Below the pieces are notes generated by a model that worked only from the letters and a program-made list of their open reading frames with translations, was not told where the DNA came from and did no database searches. The translations under genes and the position numbers were made by a program. 64,000 nucleotides of DNA from Apis mellifera (taxonomy: Eukaryota > Arthropoda > Insecta > Hymenoptera > Apidae). The stretch covers positions 8,576,963 through 8,640,962 of the forward strand of contig NC_037643.1 of the NCBI RefSeq assembly GCF_003254395.2, written 5' to 3'. Numbering within the stretch: the first letter of the stretch is position 1; every line of letters begins with the position of its first letter. Positions 1-14,434 of this stretch are shown one piece after another.

Positions 1-3000
1 TAACTATCCAAGACAAGAAATACGTATTGTATTGCTAATATTTTTAACGTCATAAAATACGATGACGGGTATTATTCCCTTATTTTTTTTTTTTTCCAAT
101 ATAGGGAAGCAGTATATATATATTTTTTTTTTATAGTAATGGATCATGATTTAAGTGACACAGGAGGACGAACCGTATCTTCGTAATTTAATAGGGGTGG
201 CTATTTTATGGAATTCATGACCTGGAATTTCAAAGGAAAACATATAAGGTTTATCTCGGCAATTTTTCATGGGTAAATGCCCGTGTTGAAAGTTAGAACG
301 AATTGAAGTGTCGTGAAGTAACGATACGAATATTAATGAATATATCACGATATATCGATATACATACATGAAAATTGAATATTTTTCGTTTATTTCGTGT
401 ACCAACGATAGGATGAGTATATTCGAAAGAGTATGTTTGAATATGGTATTAAAAAAAAAAAATTCGTGCAAAATAAAATGAATAAAATAATAATAAAAAT
501 GACGAAGTAAAAATAATTGATAAAATTTTTATAACTTTCAATAAAAAGTGAAATATTCACTGTCAAAATTGATTGTGACTTATGAAAATATTAAAATATT
601 GCATAATTGATAAAATTTCGTAGCGAGATTTGATTAAACGTTTTACGCAATAAAATGGAAAAAACTTCACATGTTTATAAATGATATTTTCGAGCTTGTT
701 TTTTAATTATTTTTGGTTACTCTATATTACACAATCAAATATTACATAATATATATTGGTCTCGATTTATTTTTATGGGAATTATTATGCACTGATTAAT
801 TATTCAAGAAAGGGATTATTATGTTATTTAAATATTAAAATAAAATATATAATTAATAATAATAATTTTTAAAAATAATTTTGGAAAATATATCAGCTTC
901 ATTCATTTTGAATAATTATCTAACTTACAATTCTTTTAAAATTAGATATAATTACTTAAGATTATTCGTATATCGTTTAAAATTTCAAAAAATTAATTTT
1001 TCCATTCCATTTTTAATTTAAAAAAAAATATTTATAGATTTATAGATTATAAAAAAATTATATTTTCTTTAGACTTAGAATCAAATTTTTTCAGATTCAA
1101 ACATATTCAAATCTTATATCTTCATTATATTTCTCTAAAAATCCTCCGTATCTTGACAATTAAATCCCCATTTTATCCCCTAATTCGATCTCGATTTAAA
1201 CGCAAAGTGTTTCCCCTCCCTCCTCGTACCAAATTCCCATACAAAACTCGCGCGTATAAATCCTCCACGGTAAAACCTCCACCTAATCTGGCACAAAGAA
1301 ACATTCCCGCACGCTCCATCCAACCGACTACAAAAAAAGTAAAAGGAAAGAAAAGAAGAGAAGAGAAAAAAAGAAAGAAAGAAAGAAGAAAGCAAGAAAG
1401 CAAGAAAAGAGGGGAAAAAAGAGGCGGACAATTACACGAAACGGGTAGTGGTAATAAGAGAAGCCATTAAGGCACCCACCCCTGCGAATCGCAGATTCCT
1501 CGAGCCGGCTCGCGGAACTATTCCACCGGAGAATTTATTCTTAGCAGCCGCCTGTTAGTCCGCGTTTTCCACGATTCCCTCGAAATTCTTCGAGCCTTCG
1601 ACCTCGTCGAAAACCTTCTCCTCACGGAAAAATTTTTATTCCCTGCCTCACTCGCGTTCCTCTCCTCGATCACGTCCTCCCCCCCTCCCTCCCTCTTTCA
1701 TTCTCTCCCCCGCTCCGCGCGCGCATTCGAGACCCTGGTCTCGTACCGAGTCAATTACTGGTTACTCGGTTACTCGCCGATGCGTTGTTGCGCCGAAGCG
1801 TGGAGATGCCACTCGCGCGGACCCGCGCGCGGACGTTACGTATATAACGCCGGGCCGATACGCCGCGTATCGTAATTCGCAATTTGCCCGAGCATTCACC
1901 TTCGAATTCCCGTTACTCGCGTTCCGTATCCGTCGTCCTACACTCGACACCCGGGGCACCGCTCCCGGCGTGCACCATTCGCGAAAACGGCTCGCGTGAT
2001 CGATGCAGTTTTTCCTTTATTTATTTCCCGTGCTAAGTATCGTGCGCGAGATTTCGAGGGGCGAGAGAGTTAAGGGGTGAATTAAGGGATAAGTGGATGG
2101 ATGGAAAATCTGCAGCCCAAATCGTGGGTAGCGGAGAGAAATTGAGATTCGATTAAATTTTTTTTCTCGTTTTTTTGTAGAGAGAGAGAGGGAGGATTAA
2201 AATAAATATGTGAATTTCGCGATGCGTCAAGAAGCGAAATGGTAGAGGATTTATTATAGAATCTGATAATTATGAAGGTGTTAGGTATATTTCTATCGAA
2301 TAGAATGGAAATATATTCCATAATTTTAAATTCCTGGTGATTTCATTTTCGATAAAAATTAAATTTCTGATTACTTATTTTATCCGATTCTCCGTTTTAA
2401 TTGGATCTTGATTGTTCTAATTGTATAAAACGCATAACGATTAATTTATTACAATCTTCCCGAAGTATTCAAATAATTCTTTTTTTTAATTCCGACGAAG
2501 AAGATGCTTCAATCTCTCCCATCATTTTAATTAATTTTCTTTACACACGAATCGTCTCGAAATTAAATTTAATTTAGAGACGAGTGAAAAATATCGAAAA
2601 AGTCACGTTTCCATAGAAGAGAAAAAAAAAAAAAATAAATAAAACTGAAAATTCGATTGATATATTAGAAATATTCCCCGATAAATCATCTTTAAACGGC
2701 AGATATTAAACGTATGCGGTCGCTGATCCTCCCAGGCTATCCTTTTCCGTGTCGCACGATTGTTGCTACTCCCAAGCTGGCAATTAATTCTTACCGACGC
2801 CGGCGCTTTGTAATCACCGCTTAATGGACACGCCGCTATTTATCGCCGCCCGGTTTATAATTAAACACCGTCCACGAGCCGATCGGTTGCCTAATGCGAG
2901 TAGACGCGGGATGTATTTATTGCCAGCACACGATTCTCTCTCTCTCTCTCTGTTACTCTGAAGCGAAATTTTTGCCGCGTCGCCACGGCCTCCTATTTGT

Positions 3001-6000
3001 GAAATTATCTCCGATCGTATTGTAACTTTAATCTTGAAAATTCGATCAATTTTTCCTACCTCCTCTTGGGACAGTTTAAAAAGTAATAAGATAAACGTAA
3101 GAGTCTATATTGAAAAATTGTTGAAAAATTAAAATGATCGAATTGATGCAAACGTTTAAAAAATTTGAAAAAGTTTTTCAAAGTTTTCGCGTGTAAATTT
3201 AACGATAAGGAATTGGAATGTTGCAACGTTATGAGAAAATTGGTTATACGGTTTGGTAACACACGAAGGAATGTGAATTTTATACGTAAGAATCCTTTTG
3301 TGTTATATGCGTAGAGTATATCGAATGCATTGTATTAAGCGTTTGATTAATTATACGCTTATACTACTGAAATCGACTCTTGATCTTCTTGTTAGAATTA
3401 CACTTCTTCTTCTTTTTCTTTTTTTTTTTTAGAAATAGTTTTTATACGTTAAATTAAGGAGAATTAAATGTCTAATTGTGAATTTGGAATTAATATTTTT
3501 TTTATATGTATATATAGATAATGTTATCTGTTTTATTTTAAAATATTAATTTTTTATTGAAATGAAAACTGATATTTTTTTATAAAAATAGTAACGAAAT
3601 TATAATTATTTACATTACTAATGATTAAAAATTTAATCCATCTAGTGTTCTTTAATGTATTATGAAGCTATAAATATATATATTCTGTTCAATCGAATTT
3701 CAAGAGTTCAAAATATTGTTAAATCTTTAATTAATTACTTACGAATTTTGTGGGATAAAATTAGTGTTAAAATAAAATTTAAATGAATATGGAAATAGAT
3801 AAGTAAATTTATATTACGAGAATAACTTGTTGTTGGATCGGAATTTCTAGATTAGTCAATCTAGTGACTTTTTCTTTCTAGAAGGATATTCGATACATTG
3901 AACTTTGATTACATAATTCGTAAAATTAAAATATTACGTATCCAGAAATACATATACAAGATTGTACAGATTTTGTGCATAGAATTGTGCACATTATGAA
4001 AGATATTATAATGAAACAAACGATAACATTTTGCCATTCTAAGATAAGATATAAAATTTTCAAATGGTGAAATATTTTTTTAGAATTTCGTAACATTTCG
4101 AAAGCATAAAACAAAACGGAGAGAAATACACGAGCACGGCAAAGAACATGAAACTTTCCTTGGGAATTGCAACGACATGCACAAGATTGTATAAATTATC
4201 GATGTACTTTAACCAACGAGTTGTTCTCAACGCATAGTTTATATAATCCTTAGCATTACACGATGAAGAATAAATTTCTCCTCCAATCTAATCTCGTTTT
4301 TTTTTTCTTTTTCTTTTTCTTTTTTTTTTTTTTACACATCTCGACTTTAAATATCAGTATACACTGCTTGATATAAATAGATATGCCCGGTTAGAACATC
4401 GTGTTAAGTATCCTCTCACCAAAGAAAGACAAAAACGGGTAGGAAATCACATGGCATTAAGAAAAGCCATTAAGTAGGTTCAGAGAGAAAACCATTTCTC
4501 TTTTGACCCCATCGATCTATTCGAACACGCAATCTTAAACATAACCATGTATTTATTTAACTTTCAACGATATAACGACGTTTTCATAGTCACAAAATAT
4601 CTCACTATTTTTCTAGTAAATGCCGTTAAATGTTGAATTTCATGTGTTGCAAAAAATCTAATTTAATTAGAAAGAAAGAGAAAAAAGAAGGAAAGGGGAA
4701 AAAGTATATATTTTTTTTTTTTTTTTTTTCGTTATATTCGTTATAATTTATTCATCCATAGTTTTGATAGAAACTATATTCAAACGCTTCCGCTTGGGCA
4801 ATCCGGACCTTGCAGTAACATTTAGCTTCGAACGAAGCGAACTTATTATTTATGCAGAGAACTCGATATTACGTTAAGGTTCGAGCTCTCGCTTTTAATG
4901 GCGCTATTGTTTGATTCCTTCCAGATACGTGCCTCCCTTTTTTTCTCTCTCTCTTCTCTCGACTCGTGATGAACGTGTTCACTTATCTCTTCCTTCGCGT
5001 TATGTAACACCGAAAGGAAAGAATGGTGGGTAACTGAAAAAAAAACCGAGAAAGCGAGAGAGAAGAGTGTTTCGATTCGCCAAACGATGAACCATTTCAG
5101 GTTGGTCGAGGAGGATCGATTCTCAGCATAACGAGAGAGCAACTTTCTACTCACGGTATTCGTATAAAGTTCAGCTCCACGTTTGTAATTTGCGGTTTGT
5201 TGCGCGCGCAGCAATCAGATCGGTAACGTGGACCGCTAAACGATCTTACCCGAGAAGAGCATCGGCTATTCTCGTCCTTTCGTTTGCGTGAAAACTGAAA
5301 TGGCGGAACGGCTTTCTAATGTATCACGTGGAAAGAAAGAAATTAGAAGATTATAGTGAATTGCGTTCTCTCGTGTTTTTGTTCTCGAAACAAGAATGGA
5401 AATTAAAAATTGTGTTCAGTAAAGAATATACGTGGGACGTAACGAGCGATTTAAAACGATAAAAGAATAATTTTTTTCGAGAGGTTATGTTTGAGATAAG
5501 ATTGTAACAAGTGATGAATGTAAATGAATGTAAATGAAATCAAGCTCGAATTGTCAAATTGGAAAATATATATATAGATCCATGTGTTGGATAAAACAAT
5601 ATTTTATCCATGGATAAATAAAGGTAAAAATAAATTGATAGTAGACGTATGTATGTCTGTTTGTTCATTGAAACAAAATCTTAATTAATTAAACTTGATT
5701 GATTGATTGAATCCACTTTTTTAAACGTATATTTCTATTATTTATCAGTGATTTCTAGTATTTGAACTATTTATGTATCGATTCAATTCAATAAATCTTT
5801 ATTGTATATAGTAAATGGATTTAATAAGAATTTATTTAATCGAGCACCGATTAAAATTTCGTTTCAGCAAAGTTTCAAAATACTTCGATTTCAATCTCTT
5901 TGATCAATCATATACATTTGCATCGATTTATCAGGATTTTATTTTAAAAAAAATAGAGGAAAAATGACAGAGATAGATGACAAATTTCTGCGAGGATTCG

Positions 6001-9000
6001 ATGAATGAACAGTGATATTATTCACGTTACCTCGAGCGTGTCTATATAATTTCTCATTTACACAATGGTGCACGAGCGATGCATTTGCACCGTGTTGCAG
6101 CAAATGCAACTCTACTTTAACATATCGATTCACGTACGTCGAAAGTTTCAGAAGGCCACAGCAATACGATTGAACGAGCAAAGCCTCTAAAAGAGACGAG
6201 AGAACTTTTACACGAATTTAAACTTTCCATCAAGGTTACGCATATTATTAATTTTTCTAGTAAGGCTTAAACATATTGGTGAAACCGAAAGTATAGATAT
6301 TTTTATGCATTCATGAGAAATACGAATATACAAAAATGGATATCTTCGAAAGAGTTTATTTTATCGATTCGCAACGAATGTATGATTATTCTCAATGCCA
6401 TGGTATACCTACACGTGCATAAACTAACAGCCATGAATAAAATAACTTTCATGGTATAATTAAATGTAGATAGATGATATAACAAACACGAACTTTTCCC
6501 CTCTCTTCCCCTTTATAACTATACATACAATACGACTAACAACGAATTCTGATACGCATATTTCACATGACTCCCCACTGCATTTCGTATCAAAATAAAA
6601 ACAAAATTTGATTACATTTAAAGAGAGATGTTATTCTACAACATCAAACGCACAACATTTCCAACTTTTGAACCTCGCAATCAATTACCACGCAACGAGC
6701 CTGTCTCATCAATACCATTTACCGCAAAATAAATTTTTCTGTTATGATAAATTTAATTACACTTGCAGTCCAATAGGTGAAATCCAAATTTGTTCGTTTT
6801 TTCGATAGAATGAAGAGGATCCCGTCGTTTTGATGAACAACGAACCGATCAAAGGTCGATCCTCGATCGGTGTTAATGAAATTAGCGGGCGATGGCCGAG
6901 GGATAAGGCGCTGTGCGGAGCGGAAAACGCGCGGAAGAGTCGGCCCAGCCGGATACCTGATATCGGTATTAACTCGACCATAAAGCATTCCGCAGGCCCC
7001 GTCCACAAAGTGATTGCGATTGCGCCTCGGGCATTACAACGCGCAGATTTATGAACAGGGGTTGCCTACGAACGTAAGTCAAATCCCCTCGGGACCCGTT
7101 CAACAGAAAATCGTTTGCACATGTGTTGCTCGAGGCACGCATCCCCGAGAAACAGTGCACGGTGTATGCACAGGGTGTCTGTCTTGTTTTAGATTATATA
7201 TAGAATATTTTATAGTATAGAATATTTTTTAATTTGAAATTTGAAATTTAATATTTTCAATTTTTCTTCCTAAGTTCTATTACACGCCCTTGTATCGCTT
7301 GACAAATTTCATTTCTCTTTAGACGAGGATAACATGATGTGTGTGTGTTTATTTATTGATTCGCAGAAATATATTATGTTGCCTCGCGTTTAAATTACAT
7401 TTCGTTTATACTTAAATTAGTAAATTGAGAATGTTATATTTCAGAAAAATTGGGAAGGAGGTAGGATAAGGGTTTCATTTGAAAGAACGAAGGGAGTAAT
7501 GATATATGTATATGTAGAAGGGATGTATGTAGGCGATGAAGAATGGTAATGAAGCGGATCTAAAGAGGATCTCAAACGATTCTGCCGGGAGGATTCCGAT
7601 CCAAATTGCCAGAATCCTTCGAGTCTGGAGGGTGTTGGAGACGTTACAAAATGCGTTCCGCAATGCAGACACCGCGGAACCTTTGTACAGCTCGATGCCA
7701 GCTGTGCGGAGTGCCAAGTAAAAACTGAATATTTGTCGCCTTAATATGTCCAATAAATATGCTTCAAATTGTGAGAAAAGACGCGGCAAATGAAAAGCAA
7801 GGTATTCGATTCGTATCACACTCAAAATAATTTTAATTAAATAGATGAAGTGGATTTTAATCTCGTCAATAATTATCGTTATTAAAATATTTGCAATATC
7901 TTACTTATTCTACAGTCGCCAAATAAAAGCAAAAAAATCACTATACGTTTTCAAAAATTAAAATTTATTCAACCAATAGAAAATTAATATATTTCCGAAA
8001 AATCATAGAAAAAAATAAATATATAATACGTAATTATAACAAATAGAATATTTAAACCAAAATATTTAATATCACGGTTTACCTTGCAACAAATAAACAC
8101 TTTATCTAATTCAAATAGCAAAAAAAAAAAATCAACATTTTCTTTCTATTTCAAAATGACAACAACAGGCAAGAAGAGATTCGAACCAGCATGAAAATAG
8201 ACAAAACTGCATGCGAAAACTTATTTTACGAAATTTTCGATCAATCGCGAAATAAACTGGAAAGAAAATCGCAACGCAGATTCGAAAAAAAAAAAACAAA
8301 AATCACGGAAAAGCAGATTTTCTTCTATTTCACCGCGAATAACAGGAATATCTGGACAATTGGTAGCCCCCGCGGGGGTTAAGCCGCGGCTCGCAATAAC
8401 CGATCGGCGCACAAATACAATCCCGGCTCTCTCAACCGCCCGTTTCATTTGCAAATATACATACTTCCGCATGCTGGCCGGTAATGGCCGTTCGAAATTG
8501 CTCGATCTCAATAAAATGGCCACGAAACTTCGCGAGCACTGTATATAGACCGTGGTGCGCCAATACCAGCGCGGAGAGGGGACGCGTGTGCACCGATACA
8601 GGTGAGAGCACACGCACACGCGCACGCGAATATCTCGTTGCAATTTTACAGGGACCCGATCATCCTAGGGAATTTATATTTCTCGTTATCTCTCCCGCGT
8701 GCACGCGCATGTGTGCCGCGCATACATCGCAGTGTGCTACTCCGTCGAGACAATTTTCGCGTGGAAAAGTTAACGTTTGCGGCACGCTAACCGAGGAATA
8801 TTTCATTCTGGAAGATCGTTCGCTTCGTTTCTGGTGTCTTGACTACCTTTGCTTGGAAGACGAATAGGGGACTGAGTGTTGTGTCTCTTGGTCGAAACGA
8901 AATTGAGCACGTAAGTTTTCGAGATTTAGGTTAACCAGTTTAAGGTTAACCTAACGGTCGCGTTAAATGATAATCTGCCTGTTTTTATCGTGCAATGGTT

Positions 9001-12000
9001 TATTGTGGATGCTTATAATTTTTGGAATTTTTAGAATCGTTTTCCTTTTATCATTTATCGAGAATTTTCGATTGAGCACGTTATAAGCACAAAAAGAACG
9101 TTATTTTTCGTAACGGTTTGAAGTTCTTTCGAAAACTTGTATCTATCATACGCGACCAACGTTCTAAATCTGATTTTAACTTTTGCTTTTATTTTTTTTG
9201 TTATAAATCGAAATGCTTCTTCAAACTTTTTTATCCGGAAAATAATATCGTCGAATCGTCGATAAATCAACTCGTTCCTATTGGATAAAGAAGTAATCTT
9301 TACGTTCGAATCTCGAGATCAAATTGATCAAAAGTAGGGAAACTTGTAGGAAAAAAAAAAAAAAAAAAAAAACATGGTTTATCGCGAAATCTTGCAAAGT
9401 TTCGTATTTGTACAGGATTACGTGAGAAGTCGTACAGAAAGCGTACATTTGAAAATCAAATTTCTAACTCCGTTTCAAAGAATCTTTCCTTCCAATCCAT
9501 GAGAAAGCTTCCCTGTGATATCTTCGTGGAAGGTTTGCAAAGATCGAATCATCAGTTTCAGGAATGGAATTACCCAAAAATTTAAGTCAAGGATCAAGGG
9601 TATCGAGTTCCATTAACTCTGAAAGCGAAGATTCGTTCGAGATATTAATTAAAAAAATATTTAAATCTTATCATTCGTGCATATATTTGAAGTATTCAAT
9701 TAAAATTCGATCTTTTATGAACGATATTTATATTTAAAAAAAATGGTACGTATACTTCCCAAATAATAATAGAAATAATACAATTTTTCTTTTCAATTAA
9801 ATTTCTTTTTTTCTTTTTCCAATTATTAAATTATTCGTATAATTTTTATTTTAATTTAAAAAATACTATATTATATTAAATATAAAAAGAAGAATAGCAA
9901 AGTGATGGCTCTTGTGAGATTCTTTGCGATCCAATGTTAATCTTCGGATTTTAAGCGTAACACAACGCCCCTTTTGGTTGCATGCACGACGAATCTCGTC
10001 ATCGATCGGTCGTACGTATTAACATTCGATCTCCTCTCGATCCGGTCTCTCCCATCTCTCTCTGCTCTTCCTTATCCTCGCTTTTTTCTCTTTTCCCGCG
10101 GTGCATTGATCCCAGAGATCGGAGTGTAATTAACTCGTTATATCTATCCTTTGCAACCCAACATTACGTAACGCTTCTATCCTTCCTTCCCTCTTCCTCC
10201 TTTCGCCCCCTCCTCCCATTTTAATTTCTCTCCTCCACTTTTTTTTTCAGGATTCATTCTTTCTTTTTCTATCGGATAGGATAGATATACCATGTATTTT
10301 TTTTTTCTTTTTTTTACAACTTGTTGTTCTTTCGATTTCACGCGTTTCAAACGAGAAGGTTTTTACGTTTCAGCGATGGGATCGAGTTGATCGCGAGTGA
10401 GATTTGAACATTGACGGAAGAAAAGATAGTATCGTAGATAGATTTAGATCTGAAATATTAATTCAGAAGTGAGAAAGAAGTTTTAAATGGGATAACATTG
10501 ATAGAAAATAGGTTGTATTTTATATAGGTTGTATTAAAAATATTGTCTATTCATTTTGGAATTATATCTTTCAAGTAATTCTTGTAATTGTAATTGTAAA
10601 ATAACTATATATATATACTTTTCTTTAATTTCTTTAAAAACATGTTATATTATTGGTAAGCAGTTAGAAATGGAAAAGTTAAAATGAAATTAGAGGAAAT
10701 TTTAATCATTATTCAATAATTCTTTTACGTTTATTGTTTAAAAATTTAATCGAATGTCTTCTCTTTTTTTACGATATTCGAACATTATTTATTTAACAGA
10801 TTCTAAGTATCGACTTGTATATTATACAAGTAGATAATTCTGAGATTCTACGAGGACGAGATTACTTATTAATAATATTCAAATTTTATGGACTGAATTT
10901 TTTTACATTGCATGTACTTTAGATTTATACTGAACTTAATCCTCACACTACTCTTACGGATGAAAGAAAGTTGCCTCGCGTTTTTCCTTTTGCTTTTTTC
11001 TAGATAATTCGAGGGGCGGATGTTCTAAATCGAGGAGTTTTTTTTTTTAAGAGGCGAACGACGTTTCTTCCCTTTAACTCGATAACCCTTCGTTTGATCC
11101 CTTTCGACACGCTCTGTTGCTTCATAGTTTTTGTTTTGCACCTGATTCACGAAAGAAAGAAGAAACACCGATTATTGTGGACATATCTTGGATCAAAATG
11201 TTTTGATCCAAGATATATATTTCTTTAATTTCATACTCTTGATGGATCTTTCGTAAGAGAAAGTGAGAAAAAAATGGAACTTTGATGATGAGATATGGAA
11301 GTTTAATCAAGCACGATTACCTTTGAGATATCTTGGGAATATTAGATATTGGAAATTTAGAATATTCAAATTTTAAAAATTGGATATCTTCGAATATTTG
11401 AATATTTTAGATTTAATAAGATTTTCAAGAGTTAAACGTAAAAGTGGTCTGAACTGAGGATTGATTCGATCAAGTAATAAAAAAATTTGGTAAATTGAAA
11501 TTATTGTTTTTTAATATAAATATGAACATTAATTTGGAAACGAATACTTTTATATAATAGTTTTACACCTTTCTCTCTTTCAAATAATCTGATCAAAGAC
11601 TTAAGAAGGAGAGCAATTCAATTCGAACAAATTACTCGATCGATTAATGCATTTCAACCAGTCACCCTTTCACCTCCTAAAAGCTTTCAATCCAATCTTT
11701 TTATATTCGTCCCCTTTCGAGCTCGCAAGCTCGAAAAGAGAGTTCAGATTCGCTGGAAACATTCGATCCCAAGCAATTCCTCCCTCGAAAGGAAACACGA
11801 AACAATCGATCGACGAATATAAAATAAATTAATTCCTCCTCTTCGATCAAGACGAGAAAATACGAGATCAATTACTTTCTTTTTTTTTAAAGTTTAAGTT
11901 TCTCTCTACTTTTCTACATCTTCAAAAATTCCTATTCCTCCAAACCGCGTCACCGATCAGAATAAATCATCCTCTTCCCATACCGGGCAAACCAGAAAAT

Positions 12001-14434
12001 CCCCATCAACGTGAAAAGAATCCCCCAACGTGGAAAGGAAAAAGAAGAAGAAAAAGAGAGAGAGAAAAAATATCCCCAGATGAACCGGCGCTGAAGAACA
12101 CGGTGCATTATTCTCGCGTCTCATCTGACGAGGACGCGATAAATCCCGACCCGGTTCCTCCTCCGCTCATCCTCGTCTCTCCTTCAGGTGTTTCCTGCTC
12201 GTATCCCCCCGGTTTGTCTATATTTCACCTGGCAGGATTTACGTTTGGTCGCCGCCACCGTCGCCCGGTGTTGTCGTTCGATGACCGGTCTCGCGGTTGC
12301 TCGCAGCTGCAGCTGCAGTTTCCTGGATCCCCGGCACCCGAACGATCGGCGGCCATTTCTCTCTCTCTCTTTTTCTTTCCTTCCTTCTCCTTCTCCCTTC
12401 ATCTCCTCTTCATCTCCTCCATCTTTCCTTCCTTCTCTCTCTCTCTCCTTCTCTCTTCCTCCCCGAGCTCTACGTGTGTCTACGTGCTCCCTCGTACCTA
12501 CGCAGCAGTACAGGTATGCGCGCACACACCTGGAACACGTAGAACCAGTCCGTGACGTCACGTGAAGGACCCACCGTGAACACGAGATCGTCCTGATTTC
12601 CGGGTTCGGCTCCCGGTGCCGGCCACGACGAACGTGCGCCACGACGTCGATTTATTAAATGCACCGCGGCGCGAGGAGGAGGAGGTGGAGGAGGTGGAGG
12701 GCTTATATTATTATATATCTTCCCGTTTACACACGGGAGTTAGGTTAGGCTTACACTTGAGTTGGGCTAAAACGCTGTCGCGACGATGACAAAGTCGTTG
12801 AGAGGAGGAGGGAGGGAGGGCTACGGTTGAATGGATCACACGAATGGAACACGCGTTCCAGTGCGTTTTATATGGAAGAGGAGAATGAGAGGGAAGGGAA
12901 AATTTTTGGAACAATGTTTGAAAGGGATGGGATTGGGAGGAAGGGAGATAGGTTTCGATTTTAAAATGAGTAAAAAGGAAAGGAAAGAGAGAATCGTCGG
13001 AGGATCTATTTTTGGAATGGAAATATTAGATTATGGCCGTTGATGGATAGTTACTCGAGGAGAAGGGAGATTTATAAATCTATTGTACGCGGCTTTCTCT
13101 TCGCTTCCTCTCGCAAGTTCGAGAGTTTGTAACCAAATACGTGGCGACAAATCAAGTTTCAAATAACCATCATACGTTAAAGTACAATTTCTAATCCTCC
13201 GAAGAAATAAATTCCGTTTGCTAAAGATTTTGCCTGAGGCAATATCGGGGAATGATAACCGGTTTTACCCGGAGCCGTGGAGCGAAATTATTAAGTTTGA
13301 AATACATGTATTTCGAATTGCTTATTTTTATTTCGCATTCTTCCTTTTTGATTAATTGTGGATGAAATTTTTCTTTTTTAATTTGAAGAGACTCGAGTTT
13401 AACAAACTTGAATCGTAATTTATTTATTCATTTTTTTCATTTCGTATTAATATCAATTTCGAAATTTTATCCGTTGAATTGACACGAATTAATGACGACG
13501 ATTTTTATGAAAATTAATATATCGCGTCGATCAATTTAATCCGATAAAATGTGAGGTAAATATTTAATCATCTCGATCTATGCATTCTTCTTAAGCTTAA
13601 GAGGAATTATTTCTAAAATTGTATATAATCGTGTAAACACTGTGTACTTTAGGGATATGGCTAATTTATTTATTATTATTCATACATTCATATATTCGTA
13701 TTATTAATCTTAATATTATCGTACAAGTGGCGCAGACAGTAGTTCCACTCTCTCTCTCTCTCTCTCTTTCTCTCTGGAATGAGAAAATATTACAAAGAAA
13801 TTTTATACAGCTCTGACAGCTTTTTAAGCTGAAAGTTCTTTTAAACTTGATATCATTAGTTTAAAAAGGCGCTCATGAATTCTTTATAATCTTGGCTTTC
13901 ATGCGCGTCATCTTGCTATAGATAGACAGACTCAAACCGAAGAACACTAGTGCTTTATATATTTTACACGCTTTACACGTGTGTACACGTGTGTATGCAT
14001 CAAGAGATGAATCATGCATGAATTATGATAAAAAAATGTCGTTCATGCCCATACGTACAATAAAATATTTTATTACATAATTATTTCATTAAACGATCGT
14101 GATTATCGAGGAAATAGCTTATTTTATGTTTATTACTTATTCCTATAAATCTATAAATAATTTAAGTAATTTAGTTATAAATTCTCAAGTAATTTCTAAC
14201 ATAACTTTTATCTACACAATTTTCCCCCTTCCACTCTTCTCTCTTGATTTCCTTTAATAAAACTTATGATATTATAATTACTCATGAAACACGAAATATT
14301 TTTAGAAATTTCCCATCGTATTCTTTAATTCATAATTTTTATACTCGTCTTTTTGATTTCCTTTTATAAAACTCACGATATTATATATATATATATATAA
14401 AATTACTTAAAAAAATATGTATATATATATATAT
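1..14434. other. Gene-poor DNA, probably intron or intergenic
   Basis: I found no exon I could defend. Most of it is AT-rich with homopolymer runs. Isolated CpG-rich, low-repeat blocks stand out: about 1480-2060, 2700-2950, 6830-7160, 7540-7720, 8340-8870, 9960-10220 and 12090-12660. Open frames inside them occur on both strands, lack splice context and look like by-products of high GC. They may be regulatory elements (some hold homeodomain-type TAATTA and a TCAAAGGTC half-site near 6850). If the regulatory gene to the right continues leftward, this is its intron. Confidence 0.4.
11183..11216. repeat. Perfect 16-bp inverted repeat, 2-base spacer
   Basis: The arms ATATCTTGGATCAAAA (11183-11198) and TTTTGATCCAAGATAT (11201-11216) are exact reverse complements around TG. 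The site sits in AT-rich noncoding DNA without a following T run that would suggest a terminator. Confidence 0.9.

Noticed and set aside
8165..8195. GGTTCGAATC (minus strand) resembling a tRNA B box
   Set aside because: No A box, no cloverleaf and no acceptor stem could be fitted around it.
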